A DNA stretch of 64,000 nucleotides from Streptomyces sp. SID12488 (GTDB taxonomy: Bacteria; Actinomycetota; Actinomycetes; Streptomycetales; Streptomycetaceae), in contig NZ_JAAGLT010000011.1 in assembly GCF_010548275.1 (NCBI RefSeq), forward strand, positions 186,001 to 250,000. Direction: 5' to 3'. How positions within the stretch are numbered: position 1 is the stretch's first letter; the number at the start of each line of letters is the position of its first letter. Below the pieces are notes generated by a model. It worked only from the letters and a program-made list of their open reading frames with translations, did no database searches and was not told the DNA's origin. Positions 42,235 to 50,915 of the stretch are shown here, one piece after another. Made by a program: the position numbers and the translations under genes.

Positions 42235-45200
42235 ATGCCGGACCGGTCCGGTCGAGCCGACCAGTCCGGTCGGGCCGATGATCCCGATCAGTCCGGGGTC
42301 GAACTGACCCTGCACGTCGAGGACTTCGCCGGGCCCGACCGGTGGCGGTGGGTGCTGGTGGCGCCGGACGGCGGGGTCCTCGCCCGGCACGAGGTCCGCC
42401 TCGACCCGACCGGCCCGCAGTACGAGGCCTTCCTCGACCTGCCCGGATATCTGCGCCGGCACGCGGCCCCGGACGTACGGGCCGCGCGGGAGCGGGAGAT
42501 CGTCCGGGACGTGGGCACGTGGATCGGAACGGAGGTCCTCGGGCCCGTCGCGCCCGCGCTGCTCGCGGCGGCCCCGGCGGTGGTACGGGTCGTCGTGCCG
42601 AGGAACGTGCCGGCCGCGCGGCGCCTGATGTTCGTGCCACTGGAGCTGGCTCATGCGCGGGGGCGGCCACTGGCCGTCCAGGACGTGACCCTGGTGACGC
42701 AGTGGGGTGCGGGGCGCGAGGGCGGGGAGCGTGAAAGAGATCGGCCCGTACGGGTGTTGGCGCTGTTCAGTCTGCCGGAGGGCAGCCGGGCGCTGAACCT
42801 GCGGCGTGAACGGCTCGCGCTGACCCGGCTGTTCACGGACGCGGCGCGCTCCGGACGCGCGGTGGAGGTGCGCACACTGCAGTACGGGGTGACGCGCGAG
42901 CGGCTGCGCGCCGTACTGGCGCGGCCGGCCGGCTGGGACCTCGTCCACGTCTCCGGCCACGGCACCCCCGGCGAACTCCTCCTGGAGACCGACGCCGGGC
43001 GCCCCGACCGGATCCGGGCGCCCGAACTCGTCGACCTTCTCGGCGCCGCCCGTGGCGTCTCCCTGGTCACGCTGTCGGCCTGCTGGTCGGCGGCGGCCTC
43101 GACTCCGGTGGGCGACGAGGCTTCCACCGACCCCGAGGGGCCCGTGGTCGGGGCCGTCGCCGGGGACCTCGTCGAGCGGCTCGGGTGCGCGGTGCTGGCC
43201 ATGCGGTACCCGGTGGAGGACGGGTTCGCGATCGCCCTCGCCGAGCGCCTCTACCGGCAACTGGTCATGGAGGGACGGGTGTTGCCCCGGGCGCTGGCCG
43301 GGGTGGTGGCCGAGTTGGCGGCGGGCTCCCCGGCGGACGGGGTGCCCGCGTCCGCGCTCCGGGCGGCGACTCCCGCACTGTTCGGTGCGCGGGCGGTGAG
43401 GCTCACATTGGGTGCGCCGATGGGTGACGCGCCGGGCGGGACGGGCGCTCCCGGCGAGGACATGGCAGCCCAACTCCCTCCTGTACCCGAGTACTTCGTC
43501 GGCCGCGTCGCCCTCCTCGGCCGCGCCGGCGCCGTACTGGCACCCCGCAGCGGGCTCTGCGGGGTGCTGCTGCAAGGCATGCCCGGGGCCGGAAAGACCG
43601 CGTGCGCAAGGGAGTTGGTCGCGACGCACGCGCACGCCTTCGATCGGGTCGTCTGGTTCACGGCACCCCAGGAACAGGAGCAGGAACAGAACCAGAACCA
43701 GAACCAGAACCTGGACCTGGACCTGGACCTGGACCAGCAGTACCCGGAGGGAGTTCTCGCCTCCTTCGCGCTGGCCCTGGAACAAGCGGTACCGGGACTG
43801 CGCTGCCTGCATCTGCTGGACGCGGGCGGGGAGACCGGACAGTCGGCGACGGGATTCGTCGGCGCCGTCGTCTCGTGGCTGGAGCGGGAGCGGGCCCTGC
43901 TGGTCGTCGACGGCATCGACGCGCTCCTGACCCCCGACAGGACCTGGTGGGATGGGCGTTGGGGGGATCTCGTCGGTGCGCTGTCCGGGCACTCCGGGGC
44001 CGGGCGCCTGATCCTGTGCGGGCGGATCCGGCCGGCCGGACTGGGACCGCGCGTACGGACCGAGCCGATCGACCTGCTGACCCCCGACGAGGCCCTGCTG
44101 CTCGCCCGCGAACTGCCCCACCTGGCCCTCCTGCTCGACGGCCGGCTCCCCGGTACGCCCCCTGCGGCTGCCCGACGGCTCGCCACCGGACTTCTCCAAC
44201 TCGCCCAGGGCCACCCGAGGCTGCTGGAGCTGGCCGACGCCCAGGCCGCCGATCCGGAGCGCCTGACCCGGCTGCTGGCCGCCGGAAACCGGGCATCGGC
44301 GGCAGCTGACGCCGACGGCACCGCCGACGACGAGCATCTTCGCGTACTGCGCGCCTGGTCCGACGGCGTCGCCGCCGAACTCGTCCCCGCCGACCGCGAC
44401 TTGTTCCACGTCCTGTGCTGCCTGGAGGAGACCGACCGCACCCGCCCGTCCGTGGACCACAACTGGCCCGACCTGCGCACCCGACTCGGCCACGCGGACA
44501 CACCTGTCGAGACGGCGCTCCGGACACTGATCGACCATGGCCTGCTCACCACGCGGCCCGGAGAGTCGTACGAGATCCAGGCCGCCGTGGCCGCCGGAGG
44601 GCGGGCACGGGCCGGTGCGCGGGTCCGGGAGCTGGTCGACACGCGGATGTCGGGGTACTGGCTGCACATCTTCGAGATGGCGTGGACCCGCGAGGGCACC
44701 GACACCGAGGGCGCCCAACTGGCCGGGCCGCTGCTCACGCACGCCGCGCTGTCCGCCGCGCCCTATCTGATCCGGATGCGGCAGGAGTCGTCCGCCGCGA
44801 CGCTGCTGGAAGCCGTGCTGCGCCGGGACGCCTCGGGTCCGACCAGGGCCCGTGTGCTGCCCCTGCTGCGCCGGATCGCGGCCCGCGCCGCGTCCGCGCC
44901 GGGCAGCGGAGTCGTGCCGCCGACGGAGACGCTGGCGCGGGTGGTCGGCGAGACCGACCCGGTCCTCGCCGAACGGCAGGAACGCGCCGCCCTGGCCTCG
45001 GCGCTCGATCGCGGGGACCACTCCGCCGCCGCCACCGCGACCAGCGGCCTCGTCGACGTCTGCGTACGCACCGGACGCCTGACCGAGGCACTCGCCCTCG
45101 CCGACCAGGGCGCCGACCACGCGCGACGGGCCGGCCTGGGCACCTGGACGACACTCCTGTACGAGGTCCAGCGGCTGCACGTCCTGTCGCAGACCGACCA

Positions 45201-46575
45201 GGCCGGCGAGGCCCTCGCCGAGGCCGACGCCCTGCACCGGCGGATGCGTGACGTGCCCCGGGAACGCGGGCCCCGGGAGGGAGTCGACTGGTGGGAGGTC
45301 TGGGAGGAGCTGTGCGACACCGGGCAGCGCGCGGCGATCGAGGCGGGCGAGTGGCGGCGGGCACTGGAGTACGCCGACGACCTGTGCGGCTCCAAGAGGG
45401 CGCGCGGCGCGCCGGTCACCGACTTCGCGCAGGCCCGACTGCCCGCCTACATGCCGTTGCTGCGCCTGGGCCGTGCGGAGGACGCGCTGCGGCTGCTCGA
45501 GGAGTGCCGGGAGGTCTTCGAGGGCGCCCGGGACTTCGTGTACCTGGGTGAGGTGTTCGGGGCGCTCGCCAACGTGGCGGACGTGCGCGGGCACGGCGAG
45601 GTGGCGATCGCCCGGGAGCGGGACAGTCTGCGGTACGCGTACCGGGCGGGGTTTCCGGCGCTGGTCGCGGTCGGCCACACCAACCTGGGCACCTACTTGC
45701 AAAGGCACGCGCGGGACGCGGCGGGCGCGGTCGCCCACCATCTCGCGGGGGCGCTGCTCGCCAGGCTCAGCGGGGGCGGCCGGACGATGAACGCGGCGGT
45801 GGCCCTGGTGGGCGACCTCCGGGAGTTCGGGTCGACCGCCGACGCTCAACTGCCCTTGGATGTCGAGGGGTTGTGCGCGCGGGTGGGTGAGGTACCCGGG
45901 GTGGCCCTGGACCTGCTGCTGGCCGGCCTGGACCCCGGGCTCACCCGTGCCCGGGAGACGCTCGCCACGCTGGTCCGGGAGGCCCGCGAGAGTGCGCGGG
46001 AGGAGGAAACGGGGGCGAACCGGCTCGGCGTCGTACAGCTGGCGGTGTGGGGCATGACCTGGGAGCCGGTGCTCTCGGCGCTGGTGGCCGCCGAGCGGCG
46101 CAACACGGCGGCGAAGGTGAAGCTGCGCCAGCACCTCGCCCGACTCGTCGAGCTGGACCCGATGTTCGTCCCCCTGGCCGTCGTACTGGGCCGGATCCAG
46201 GGCGGTGAGCGCGGGCCTGGTGTGCTCGCCGGGCTGGGGCCCCACGACGCCGGGGTGGCGGGGCGCGCGCTCGACGCACTGGCCGGCCGGGTGACCGTAC
46301 CCGTCGAACTGTGGACGGTGATGCATCTCGGCATCGCCTTCGGGAGCTTCGTCGCCGCCGCTCTCGGCCAGGACATGGCCGGCGAGGTGAACCGGGAGAA
46401 CCTGGACGGGTTCGCCGGCGACCCCGTCCTCGCACAGATGGCCTCGGTCCTGGAGCGGATCCTCGCCGGCGAACGCGACCCCGGGCTCGCCACCGGGCTT
46501 CGGCAGCCGACCCAGCGGGCGGCGGTCGCCGCGATGCTGCACTACCTCAACGACGTCGAATCGGCGGCCCGTTGA
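42235..46575 (+). CDS. CHAT protease-STAND ATPase-TPR protein
   Basis: 1446 residues. Residues 1-400: a beta-rich start, then a CHAT caspase-like domain with HVSGHG (His242) and LSACWSAA (Cys283), the catalytic His/Cys dyad of the family. Residues 425-700: a STAND/NACHT-type NTPase (EYFVGR at about 420, Walker A GMPGAGKTA near 448-456, Walker B LLVVDGIDALL near 555, LILCGR), interrupted by a hydrophilic EQEQNQNQNQNLDLDLDLD repeat. Residues 700-1446: winged-helix-like and TPR-like helical repeats. Such proteins are regulated proteases in conflict systems; here the NTPase and TPR would sense and the CHAT would cut. A 54-residue protein and a membrane protein follow. Confidence 0.92.
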   Translation: MPDRSGRADQSGRADDPDQSGVELTLHVEDFAGPDRWRWVLVAPDGGVLARHEVRLDPTGPQYEAFLDLPGYLRRHAAPDVRAAREREIVRDVGTWIGTEVLGPVAPALLAAAPAVVRVVVPRNVPAARRLMFVPLELAHARGRPLAVQDVTLVTQWGAGREGGERERDRPVRVLALFSLPEGSRALNLRRERLALTRLFTDAARSGRAVEVRTLQYGVTRERLRAVLARPAGWDLVHVSGHGTPGELLLETDAGRPDRIRAPELVDLLGAARGVSLVTLSACWSAAASTPVGDEASTDPEGPVVGAVAGDLVERLGCAVLAMRYPVEDGFAIALAERLYRQLVMEGRVLPRALAGVVAELAAGSPADGVPASALRAATPALFGARAVRLTLGAPMGDAPGGTGAPGEDMAAQLPPVPEYFVGRVALLGRAGAVLAPRSGLCGVLLQGMPGAGKTACARELVATHAHAFDRVVWFTAPQEQEQEQNQNQNQNLDLDLDLDQQYPEGVLASFALALEQAVPGLRCLHLLDAGGETGQSATGFVGAVVSWLERERALLVVDGIDALLTPDRTWWDGRWGDLVGALSGHSGAGRLILCGRIRPAGLGPRVRTEPIDLLTPDEALLLARELPHLALLLDGRLPGTPPAAARRLATGLLQLAQGHPRLLELADAQAADPERLTRLLAAGNRASAAADADGTADDEHLRVLRAWSDGVAAELVPADRDLFHVLCCLEETDRTRPSVDHNWPDLRTRLGHADTPVETALRTLIDHGLLTTRPGESYEIQAAVAAGGRARAGARVRELVDTRMSGYWLHIFEMAWTREGTDTEGAQLAGPLLTHAALSAAPYLIRMRQESSAATLLEAVLRRDASGPTRARVLPLLRRIAARAASAPGSGVVPPTETLARVVGETDPVLAERQERAALASALDRGDHSAAATATSGLVDVCVRTGRLTEALALADQGADHARRAGLGTWTTLLYEVQRLHVLSQTDQAGEALAEADALHRRMRDVPRERGPREGVDWWEVWEELCDTGQRAAIEAGEWRRALEYADDLCGSKRARGAPVTDFAQARLPAYMPLLRLGRAEDALRLLEECREVFEGARDFVYLGEVFGALANVADVRGHGEVAIARERDSLRYAYRAGFPALVAVGHTNLGTYLQRHARDAAGAVAHHLAGALLARLSGGGRTMNAAVALVGDLREFGSTADAQLPLDVEGLCARVGEVPGVALDLLLAGLDPGLTRARETLATLVREARESAREEETGANRLGVVQLAVWGMTWEPVLSALVAAERRNTAAKVKLRQHLARLVELDPMFVPLAVVLGRIQGGERGPGVLAGLGPHDAGVAGRALDALAGRVTVPVELWTVMHLGIAFGSFVAAALGQDMAGEVNRENLDGFAGDPVLAQMASVLERILAGERDPGLATGLRQPTQRAAVAAMLHYLNDVESAAR
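43667..43740 (+). repeat. In-frame hexanucleotide repeats inside the CHAT gene
   Basis: Runs of (CAGGAA/GAGCAG), then (AACCAG)n and (CTGGAC)n, encode the EQEQNQNQNQNLDLDLDLD stretch just after the Walker A region. Six-base units keep the frame whatever their number, so the loop can vary in length among strains. Confidence 0.85.
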
Positions 46576-46612
46576 CCGATCGGCGGCGGCTGTCGGCTGG
46601 GATACTGCGCGT

Positions 46613-46777
46613 ATGGCGGACGCCCCGAAGATCAACGAAGTACGGCTCGGCGACAACGGCGTGCTGGAGTTCTACGACGGCACGGCGTGGGTCCTCTACC
46701 CGGACGTGCCCGACGACGACGGGCCACCCCAGGCGCTGACCAAGGACTCCCCCACGTCCGAGGACTGGCCGCAGTGA
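46613..46777 (+). CDS. Small acidic protein, 54 residues, in the CHAT operon
   Basis: ATG at 46613, 37 bases after the CHAT stop, ending TGA at 46775-46777. The sequence has a short beta-like start (INEVRLGDNGVLEFYDGTAWVLYPDV) and an acidic tail (PDDDGPPQ...TSEDWPQ). No family is recognised. The stop overlaps the next start by four bases (GTGA), so the pair is coupled. A likely role is a substrate, inhibitor or recognition subunit of the system. Confidence 0.7.
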   Translation: MADAPKINEVRLGDNGVLEFYDGTAWVLYPDVPDDDGPPQALTKDSPTSEDWPQ

Positions 46778-47445
46778 CCACGGAACCGCCGCCCGTCCCG
46801 TCCGGGCCGGGCGGCGGTACGCCCTTCGACGCCCTCCCCTCCCCGCTCGACGCCGTGCCCGAACTGCGGGCCGCCGCACGGTGGATGATCGCCTCGTTCG
46901 GTGCCGTCGGGGTCGCGCTCGTCGGCGGTGGGCCACTGGTGGCCGTCGGGAAGGTGCACGGGCTGAGTGAGGCGCTGGTCGCAGGCGGTGCGCTGGCCGT
47001 CGCGCTCGCCGGGGTCTGCCTCGCCGTCTGGCAGGTCAGCCGGGTGCTCGTGCCGCCGATCACCACGACGGCCACGCTCGGCACCCCGGCGGCACGCGGC
47101 CTGCGCGAGCTGGTCGACGCCTCCCCCGCCGACTTCTTCGGCTCCGCCGCCACCGGCGTCGACGACCTGCTGCGTCACCGTGCCGTCGCCGTGAACATCC
47201 ACCGCGCGCTCGCGGCCGAGACCGACCCGCACCGCCGCGCGCAGTTGCGCGGGCACCTGGACCGGGCGAAGGCCAACATCGCCCGCACGGACCCCTTCGT
47301 ACGGTGGCTGCTCGCCATGGCGCACGTCTGGCAGATCCGGGCGGCCTTCCACGAGGCCCGCCGCTGGTGCCTGCTCGCGGTGACCCTCGTGGCGGCCGGG
47401 GCTGTCGCCTTCCTGACGGTGACGGGCGGGGGCGGCAAGGGCTGA
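46774..47445 (+). CDS. Three-helix membrane protein, last gene of the CHAT operon
   Basis: 223 residues from the GTG at 46774. Helices: WMIASFGAVGVALVGGGPLVAV (near 35), ALVAGGALAVALAGVCLAVWQV (near 70), and CLLAVTLVAAGAVAFLTV (near 200). Between them is a soluble helical segment (LRELVDASPADFFGSAATGVDDLLRHRAVAVNIHRALAAETDPHRRAQLRGHLDRAKANIARTDPFVRWLLAM). Two helices, a cytoplasmic linker and one helix is the kind of design seen in membrane effectors of conflict systems. Coupled to the small protein. Function unknown. Confidence 0.82.
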   Translation: MTTEPPPVPSGPGGGTPFDALPSPLDAVPELRAAARWMIASFGAVGVALVGGGPLVAVGKVHGLSEALVAGGALAVALAGVCLAVWQVSRVLVPPITTTATLGTPAARGLRELVDASPADFFGSAATGVDDLLRHRAVAVNIHRALAAETDPHRRAQLRGHLDRAKANIARTDPFVRWLLAMAHVWQIRAAFHEARRWCLLAVTLVAAGAVAFLTVTGGGGKG

Positions 47446-47623
47446 GGCCCGTGCCCCTGAGGCGCCGGGCCGGTCTCGGCGAAGTCGGGTGCCCACCGCG
47501 CACCACGAACCGACAGGGCGCGGTGCTGTACCCGATCAGCCGCTCCGCCGCGCGGCGCGACCAGCTCCCACCGGCCCGCGGGCAGGGAACCACCTGTCCC
47601 GGAACAGCCCGCCCGGCGGGGTG

Positions 47624-48505
47624 CTAGCCCGTCAGTACGCCGTCCAGGAACGGTTCGACGGCCGCGCGCCAGGCCTCCGGCTGGTCGTAGTGCACGAGAT
47701 GGCCGGCGTCGGCCACCTCCGCGTACTCGCCCCTCGGCAGGACGCGCACCATCTCCTGCGCCTCCGCCCGGCCCAGCTCACCGTCCAGGCCGCGCACGAC
47801 CAGGGTGGGGCACTGGACCTGCGTCAGCTCCTCCCAGTGCGCGTCGAACACCCAGGTCTCGCGGGACTTGAGCATCTGCTCCGGTTCGAAGACGGGGCGC
47901 CAGCCGTCGGGGGACTCCTGCATCACCTCGGCGTAGAACTCGCCGCGCGAGGGGCTGGGCCGCTCCACCCAGGGGTCGTCCTCACCGAACCACTTGCGTA
48001 CGTCGGCGAGGGTGGCGAAGGGGGCGGGCCAGGCCTTGAACCAGTCCTCCCACTCCCGCTGGGAGGCCGCGCCCAGCGCCGACGCCCGCATGTCACAGAT
48101 GATCAGACCGTGCACCAGGTCGGGGCGTTTCGCGGCGAGCTGCCAGGCGGTCAGGGCGCCCATGGCGTGGCCTATGAGGACGACCGGGCCGAGGCCGAGC
48201 TGTTCGATCGCCGCCTCGGCGTCCTCGACGTACGCCTCGCGGGTGTAGATGTCGCCGGGGGGACGGTCGCTCTGGCCGTGGCCCCGCTGGTCGAGTGCGA
48301 CAGCCCGGTGCCGCTCGCCCAGCCAGCGGGCGGCGGACGCCCAGTGCGAGGCACGGCCCATGAGCCCGTGCAGTAACAGCACGCCGGGTGCCCGCTCGGG
48401 GTCTCCGAGCCGGGCCTGTTCCTCACCGGTTTTGGGAGGGTCGGCGAACTCCCAGGCAGCAAGGCGTACGCCGCCCGCTCCGGTCACGTCGATACGCCGC
48501 GCCAT
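47624..48505 (-). CDS. Alpha/beta-hydrolase fold protein with Ala at the nucleophile position
   Basis: 293 residues. Oxyanion segment LLLHGLMGRASHWASAARWL, then DQRGHGQSDRP, and VVLIGHAMGALTAWQLAAKRPDLVHGLIICDMRAS; the nucleophile elbow reads G-H-A-M-G, where Ser is expected (GHSMG). The later acid and His (GLDGELGRAEAQ; VADAGHLVHYDQPEAW) are present. The codon is GCC, so it is not a frame error. The protein may use another chemistry, bind without hydrolysing, or be a cofactor-free dioxygenase-like relative. Starts at the 48505 ATG. Confidence 0.85.
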   Translation of the reverse strand: MARRIDVTGAGGVRLAAWEFADPPKTGEEQARLGDPERAPGVLLLHGLMGRASHWASAARWLGERHRAVALDQRGHGQSDRPPGDIYTREAYVEDAEAAIEQLGLGPVVLIGHAMGALTAWQLAAKRPDLVHGLIICDMRASALGAASQREWEDWFKAWPAPFATLADVRKWFGEDDPWVERPSPSRGEFYAEVMQESPDGWRPVFEPEQMLKSRETWVFDAHWEELTQVQCPTLVVRGLDGELGRAEAQEMVRVLPRGEYAEVADAGHLVHYDQPEAWRAAVEPFLDGVLTG

Positions 48506-49032
48506 AGGTCCTGGCACCCCCCTAGCTATCGAAGTTTCCTCTGCCGATCGCTGGACCGCAGGATCACAGATTATCGAATGACTATTCGAAAATGCGGTCT
48601 CCGGCCGCAACACCCCTCGTACGAGTGACACCGCTCAGGGAATGATCCGCGTGGCCGAGGGGAGATCTTCTGCGGGAGGCGGACCGCTCGGGGAAGACGG
48701 TCCGTAGGGGATGACCCTGGGAGCTCGGGGCTCCGGGTCAGCACAGGGGAGGACAGGCCCCGGCGCCACTTGGCGCCGGGGCCCTCGTCACGTCCGCGGC
48801 ACATCCTCACGCTCCCCCTCCCCGCCGGGCGACACCGCTGCCGCACCCGGCCAAGAGCCCTCAAGTCATATGCCCATCGCGACAGCGTGGCACGCGAAAC
48901 GGCCGAGCGCTGCGATTCCGCACACTCAATCTTGGATTGGCGCCTTGAACAGCACGGATCCCGGGACCCGGCAAGTTCCCCCTCGGCAACAGGAGTTGAC
49001 GGTGCGGCGACCGGTGCGGCAGCGGGGCCGGG
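48506..49032. other. Long gap between hydrolase and dmdR1
   Basis: 527 bases. It contains the hairpin at 48756 and a GGAGC/GGCTCC minor hairpin just before it. The part at 48510-48620 is relatively AT-rich and could hold the hydrolase promoter. No gene is supported. Confidence 0.4.
48756..48783. terminator. Strong bidirectional hairpin
   Basis: A perfect 12-bp stem GGCCCCGGCGCC/GGCGCCGGGGCC with the loop ACTT. It lies 250 bases after the dmdR1 stop on the minus strand and might also end a plus-strand transcript. Confidence 0.8.
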
Positions 49033-49725
49033 TCAGCGCTTCGCCACGAACACGTGTGAGGCCACGTCAGCCTCCAGCTCGGCCGCCTCGCCGCCGCTGC
49101 CGACCAGCACCCCGCCGGCCGCCTCCGTCACGCTGACCACCGAACCGGGCTGCACACCCGCGCGGCGCAGCGTGTACATCAGCTGCGCGTCCGTCTGGAT
49201 GGGCTCGCCGATCCGCCGTACGACGACCGTCTTGCCGTCCACACCCGGGTCGAGGTCGGCCAGCGAGACCATGCCCTCGTCGAGGAAGGGGTCCGCGCCG
49301 TCCTTCTCGCCCAGCTCCTCCAGGCCCGGGATCGGGTTGCCGTAGGGCGACTCGGTGGGGTGGCGCAGGAGTTCGAGGACGCGGCGCTCCACGGCCTCGC
49401 TCATCACGTGCTCCCAGCGACACGCCTCCGCGTGGACCTGCTCCCACTCCAGGCCGATCACGTCGACGAGCAGACACTCCGCGAGGCGGTGCTTGCGCAT
49501 GACGCGGATGGCGAGGCGGCGGCCCTCGTCCGTGAGCTCGAGGTGCCGGTCGCTGGCGACCGCGACCAGACCGTCCCGCTCCATCCTGGCCACGGTCTGG
49601 CTGACCGTCGGGCCGCTCTGGTCCAGCCGCTCGGCGATCCGGGCGCGCATGGGGACCACACCTTCCTCCTCCAGCTCGAGGATGGTGCGGAGATACATCT
49701 CCGTCGTATCGATCAGTCCGGACAT
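49033..49725 (-). CDS. dmdR1: Iron-dependent DtxR-family repressor
   Basis: 230 residues, DtxR/IdeR family. Winged HTH: LIDTTEMYLRTILELEEEGVVPMRARIAERLDQSGPTVSQTVARMERDGLVAVASDRHLELTDEGRRLA. Metal-binding dimerisation domain: KHRLAECLLVDVIGLEWEQVHAEACRWEHVMSEAVERRVLELL (Cys, Glu and His ligands), with C-terminal SH3-like domain. Binds Fe2+ and represses siderophore and uptake genes. Sequence and neighbourhood match the S. coelicolor DmdR1 (SCO4394). A long frame runs antisense to its 5' half. Start at 49725 ATG. Confidence 0.95.
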   Translation of the reverse strand: MSGLIDTTEMYLRTILELEEEGVVPMRARIAERLDQSGPTVSQTVARMERDGLVAVASDRHLELTDEGRRLAIRVMRKHRLAECLLVDVIGLEWEQVHAEACRWEHVMSEAVERRVLELLRHPTESPYGNPIPGLEELGEKDGADPFLDEGMVSLADLDPGVDGKTVVVRRIGEPIQTDAQLMYTLRRAGVQPGSVVSVTEAAGGVLVGSGGEAAELEADVASHVFVAKR

Positions 49726-50013
49726 TCGTGCCCCTTGATGAGATGTGCCGGAGGCTCGACGGCTCCGGCGCGTGCGCTGGCCCTGGCTTCAATTCTGACG
49801 CATACCACTGACAACCGTGCCGCCGCGTGGGAACCACACGGTTACAGATCCTCGCGGCCGGGTAGACAGCACGTTTCACCGAGGGTACGGCGGCGGGCGC
49901 GGGAACGACCGGTCGCGCTGTTGACAGGGCAGTGGTCCAGACCTCACGGTGATCGGCGACGCGGACCGATACGCCGGTCCGGTACGCCGATGTCCCGAAG
50001 GGCTTACCGATGA
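49360..50013 (+). other. Antisense reading frame over dmdR1 (candidate adm)
   Basis: A 217-codon plus-strand frame overlaps about 366 bases of the 5' half of dmdR1, continues through the intergenic gap and ends in an ATGA overlap with the SIS gene. In S. coelicolor an antiparallel gene adm has been described opposite dmdR1. The composition is not clearly coding and I cannot show that it is translated, but the length and the ATGA junction make it worth testing. Confidence 0.35.
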
Positions 50014-50765
50014 GCGACAGCGAGTTGGCCGACCAGTTCCTCGACGCCGCGATCCGGCTGCTGCGGCGGGTGCGCGACGAGGAGGCGGACGCCGTGACGG
50101 CCGCCGGCACGCTCATCGCCGACACCGTGGCGGCCGAGGGGCGCCTGTTCGCCTTCGGCGCCGGGCACTCCTCGCTCGCCGCGCAGGACCTCGTCTACCG
50201 CGCGGGCGGCCTCGCCCTGATGAACCTGCTGGCCGTCCCCGGCGTCGTCGGCGTCGACGTCATGCCGGCCACGCTGGGCTCCGCCCTGGAACGCGTCGAG
50301 GGCCTGGCGACGGCCGTCCTGGACACGTCTCCGCTGCGCGCCGGGGACGTACTCGTGATCATCTCCCTCTCCGGCCGTAACGCCCTCCCGGTGGAGATGG
50401 CGCTGCACGCGCGTGCCCTCGGTGTCCGGGTCATCGGCGTGACCTCGGTGGCGTACGCGACGGAGACGACGCCCCGGAACGCCTCCGGCACGTTCCTCAA
50501 GGACCACTGCGACGTCGTACTGGACTCGAAGATCGCCCCCGGCGACGCCGAACTCACCCTCGACACCATCCCGGCGCCCTTCGCCCCCGCCTCCACGGTC
50601 GTCACGTCGGCGCTGCTCCAGTCGGTGATGGCGACGGCGGCGGGCATCCTGGCGGAACGGGGCATCGAGCCCCCGCTGCTGCGCTCCGGCAACGTCGACG
50701 GCGGCCACGACTGGAACGCCCGCATCCTGAAGCAGTACGGCGACCGGATCTTCTACCAGCGCTGA
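50010..50765 (+). CDS. SIS-domain phosphosugar-binding protein
   Basis: 251 residues. SIS marks: GRLFAFGAGHSSLAAQDLVYRAGGLALMN, VLVIISLSGRNALPVEMALHARALGVRVIGVTS, and the end LRSGNVDGGHDWNARILKQYGDRIFYQR. The family (YckI/GutQ-like) isomerises or etherase-cleaves sugar phosphates such as MurNAc-6-P. Starts at the 50010 ATG, which overlaps the antisense frame's stop; single gene on the plus strand. Confidence 0.9.
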   Translation: MSDSELADQFLDAAIRLLRRVRDEEADAVTAAGTLIADTVAAEGRLFAFGAGHSSLAAQDLVYRAGGLALMNLLAVPGVVGVDVMPATLGSALERVEGLATAVLDTSPLRAGDVLVIISLSGRNALPVEMALHARALGVRVIGVTSVAYATETTPRNASGTFLKDHCDVVLDSKIAPGDAELTLDTIPAPFAPASTVVTSALLQSVMATAAGILAERGIEPPLLRSGNVDGGHDWNARILKQYGDRIFYQR

Positions 50766-50811
50766 GCGCTCCGCGGATACGGCGGGTAGCGCGGTACGGC
50801 GGGTACGAAAG

Positions 50812-50888
50812 CTGCCGGCCGGTCCGTGGCCGGTCGCGCCCGCGCGGCGGAGCCGCACATGGTCACAGCCCCGCGCCCCTTACGGGGC
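50812..50888. repeat. Dispersed Streptomyces intergenic repeat, copy 3 (long variant)
   Basis: GCTGCCGGCCGGTCC, GTGGCCGGTCGCGCCCGCGC, GGCGGAGCCGCACATGGTCA and CAGCCCCGCGCCCCTTACG form the variant with an inserted GCGGCGGAGCCGC stem, in the convergent gap between the SIS and PAS genes. Confidence 0.75.
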
Positions 50889-50915
50889 CGGACGACCGCA
50901 CCGGCTGTTTTCCCG

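Noticed and set aside
42094..46656. Minus-strand open frame of about 1520 codons opposite the CHAT gene
   Set aside because: Composition is that of GC-rich antisense shadow (Arg/Gly/Pro/Gln-rich, no domain), and the plus strand encodes clear CHAT, NTPase and TPR motifs.
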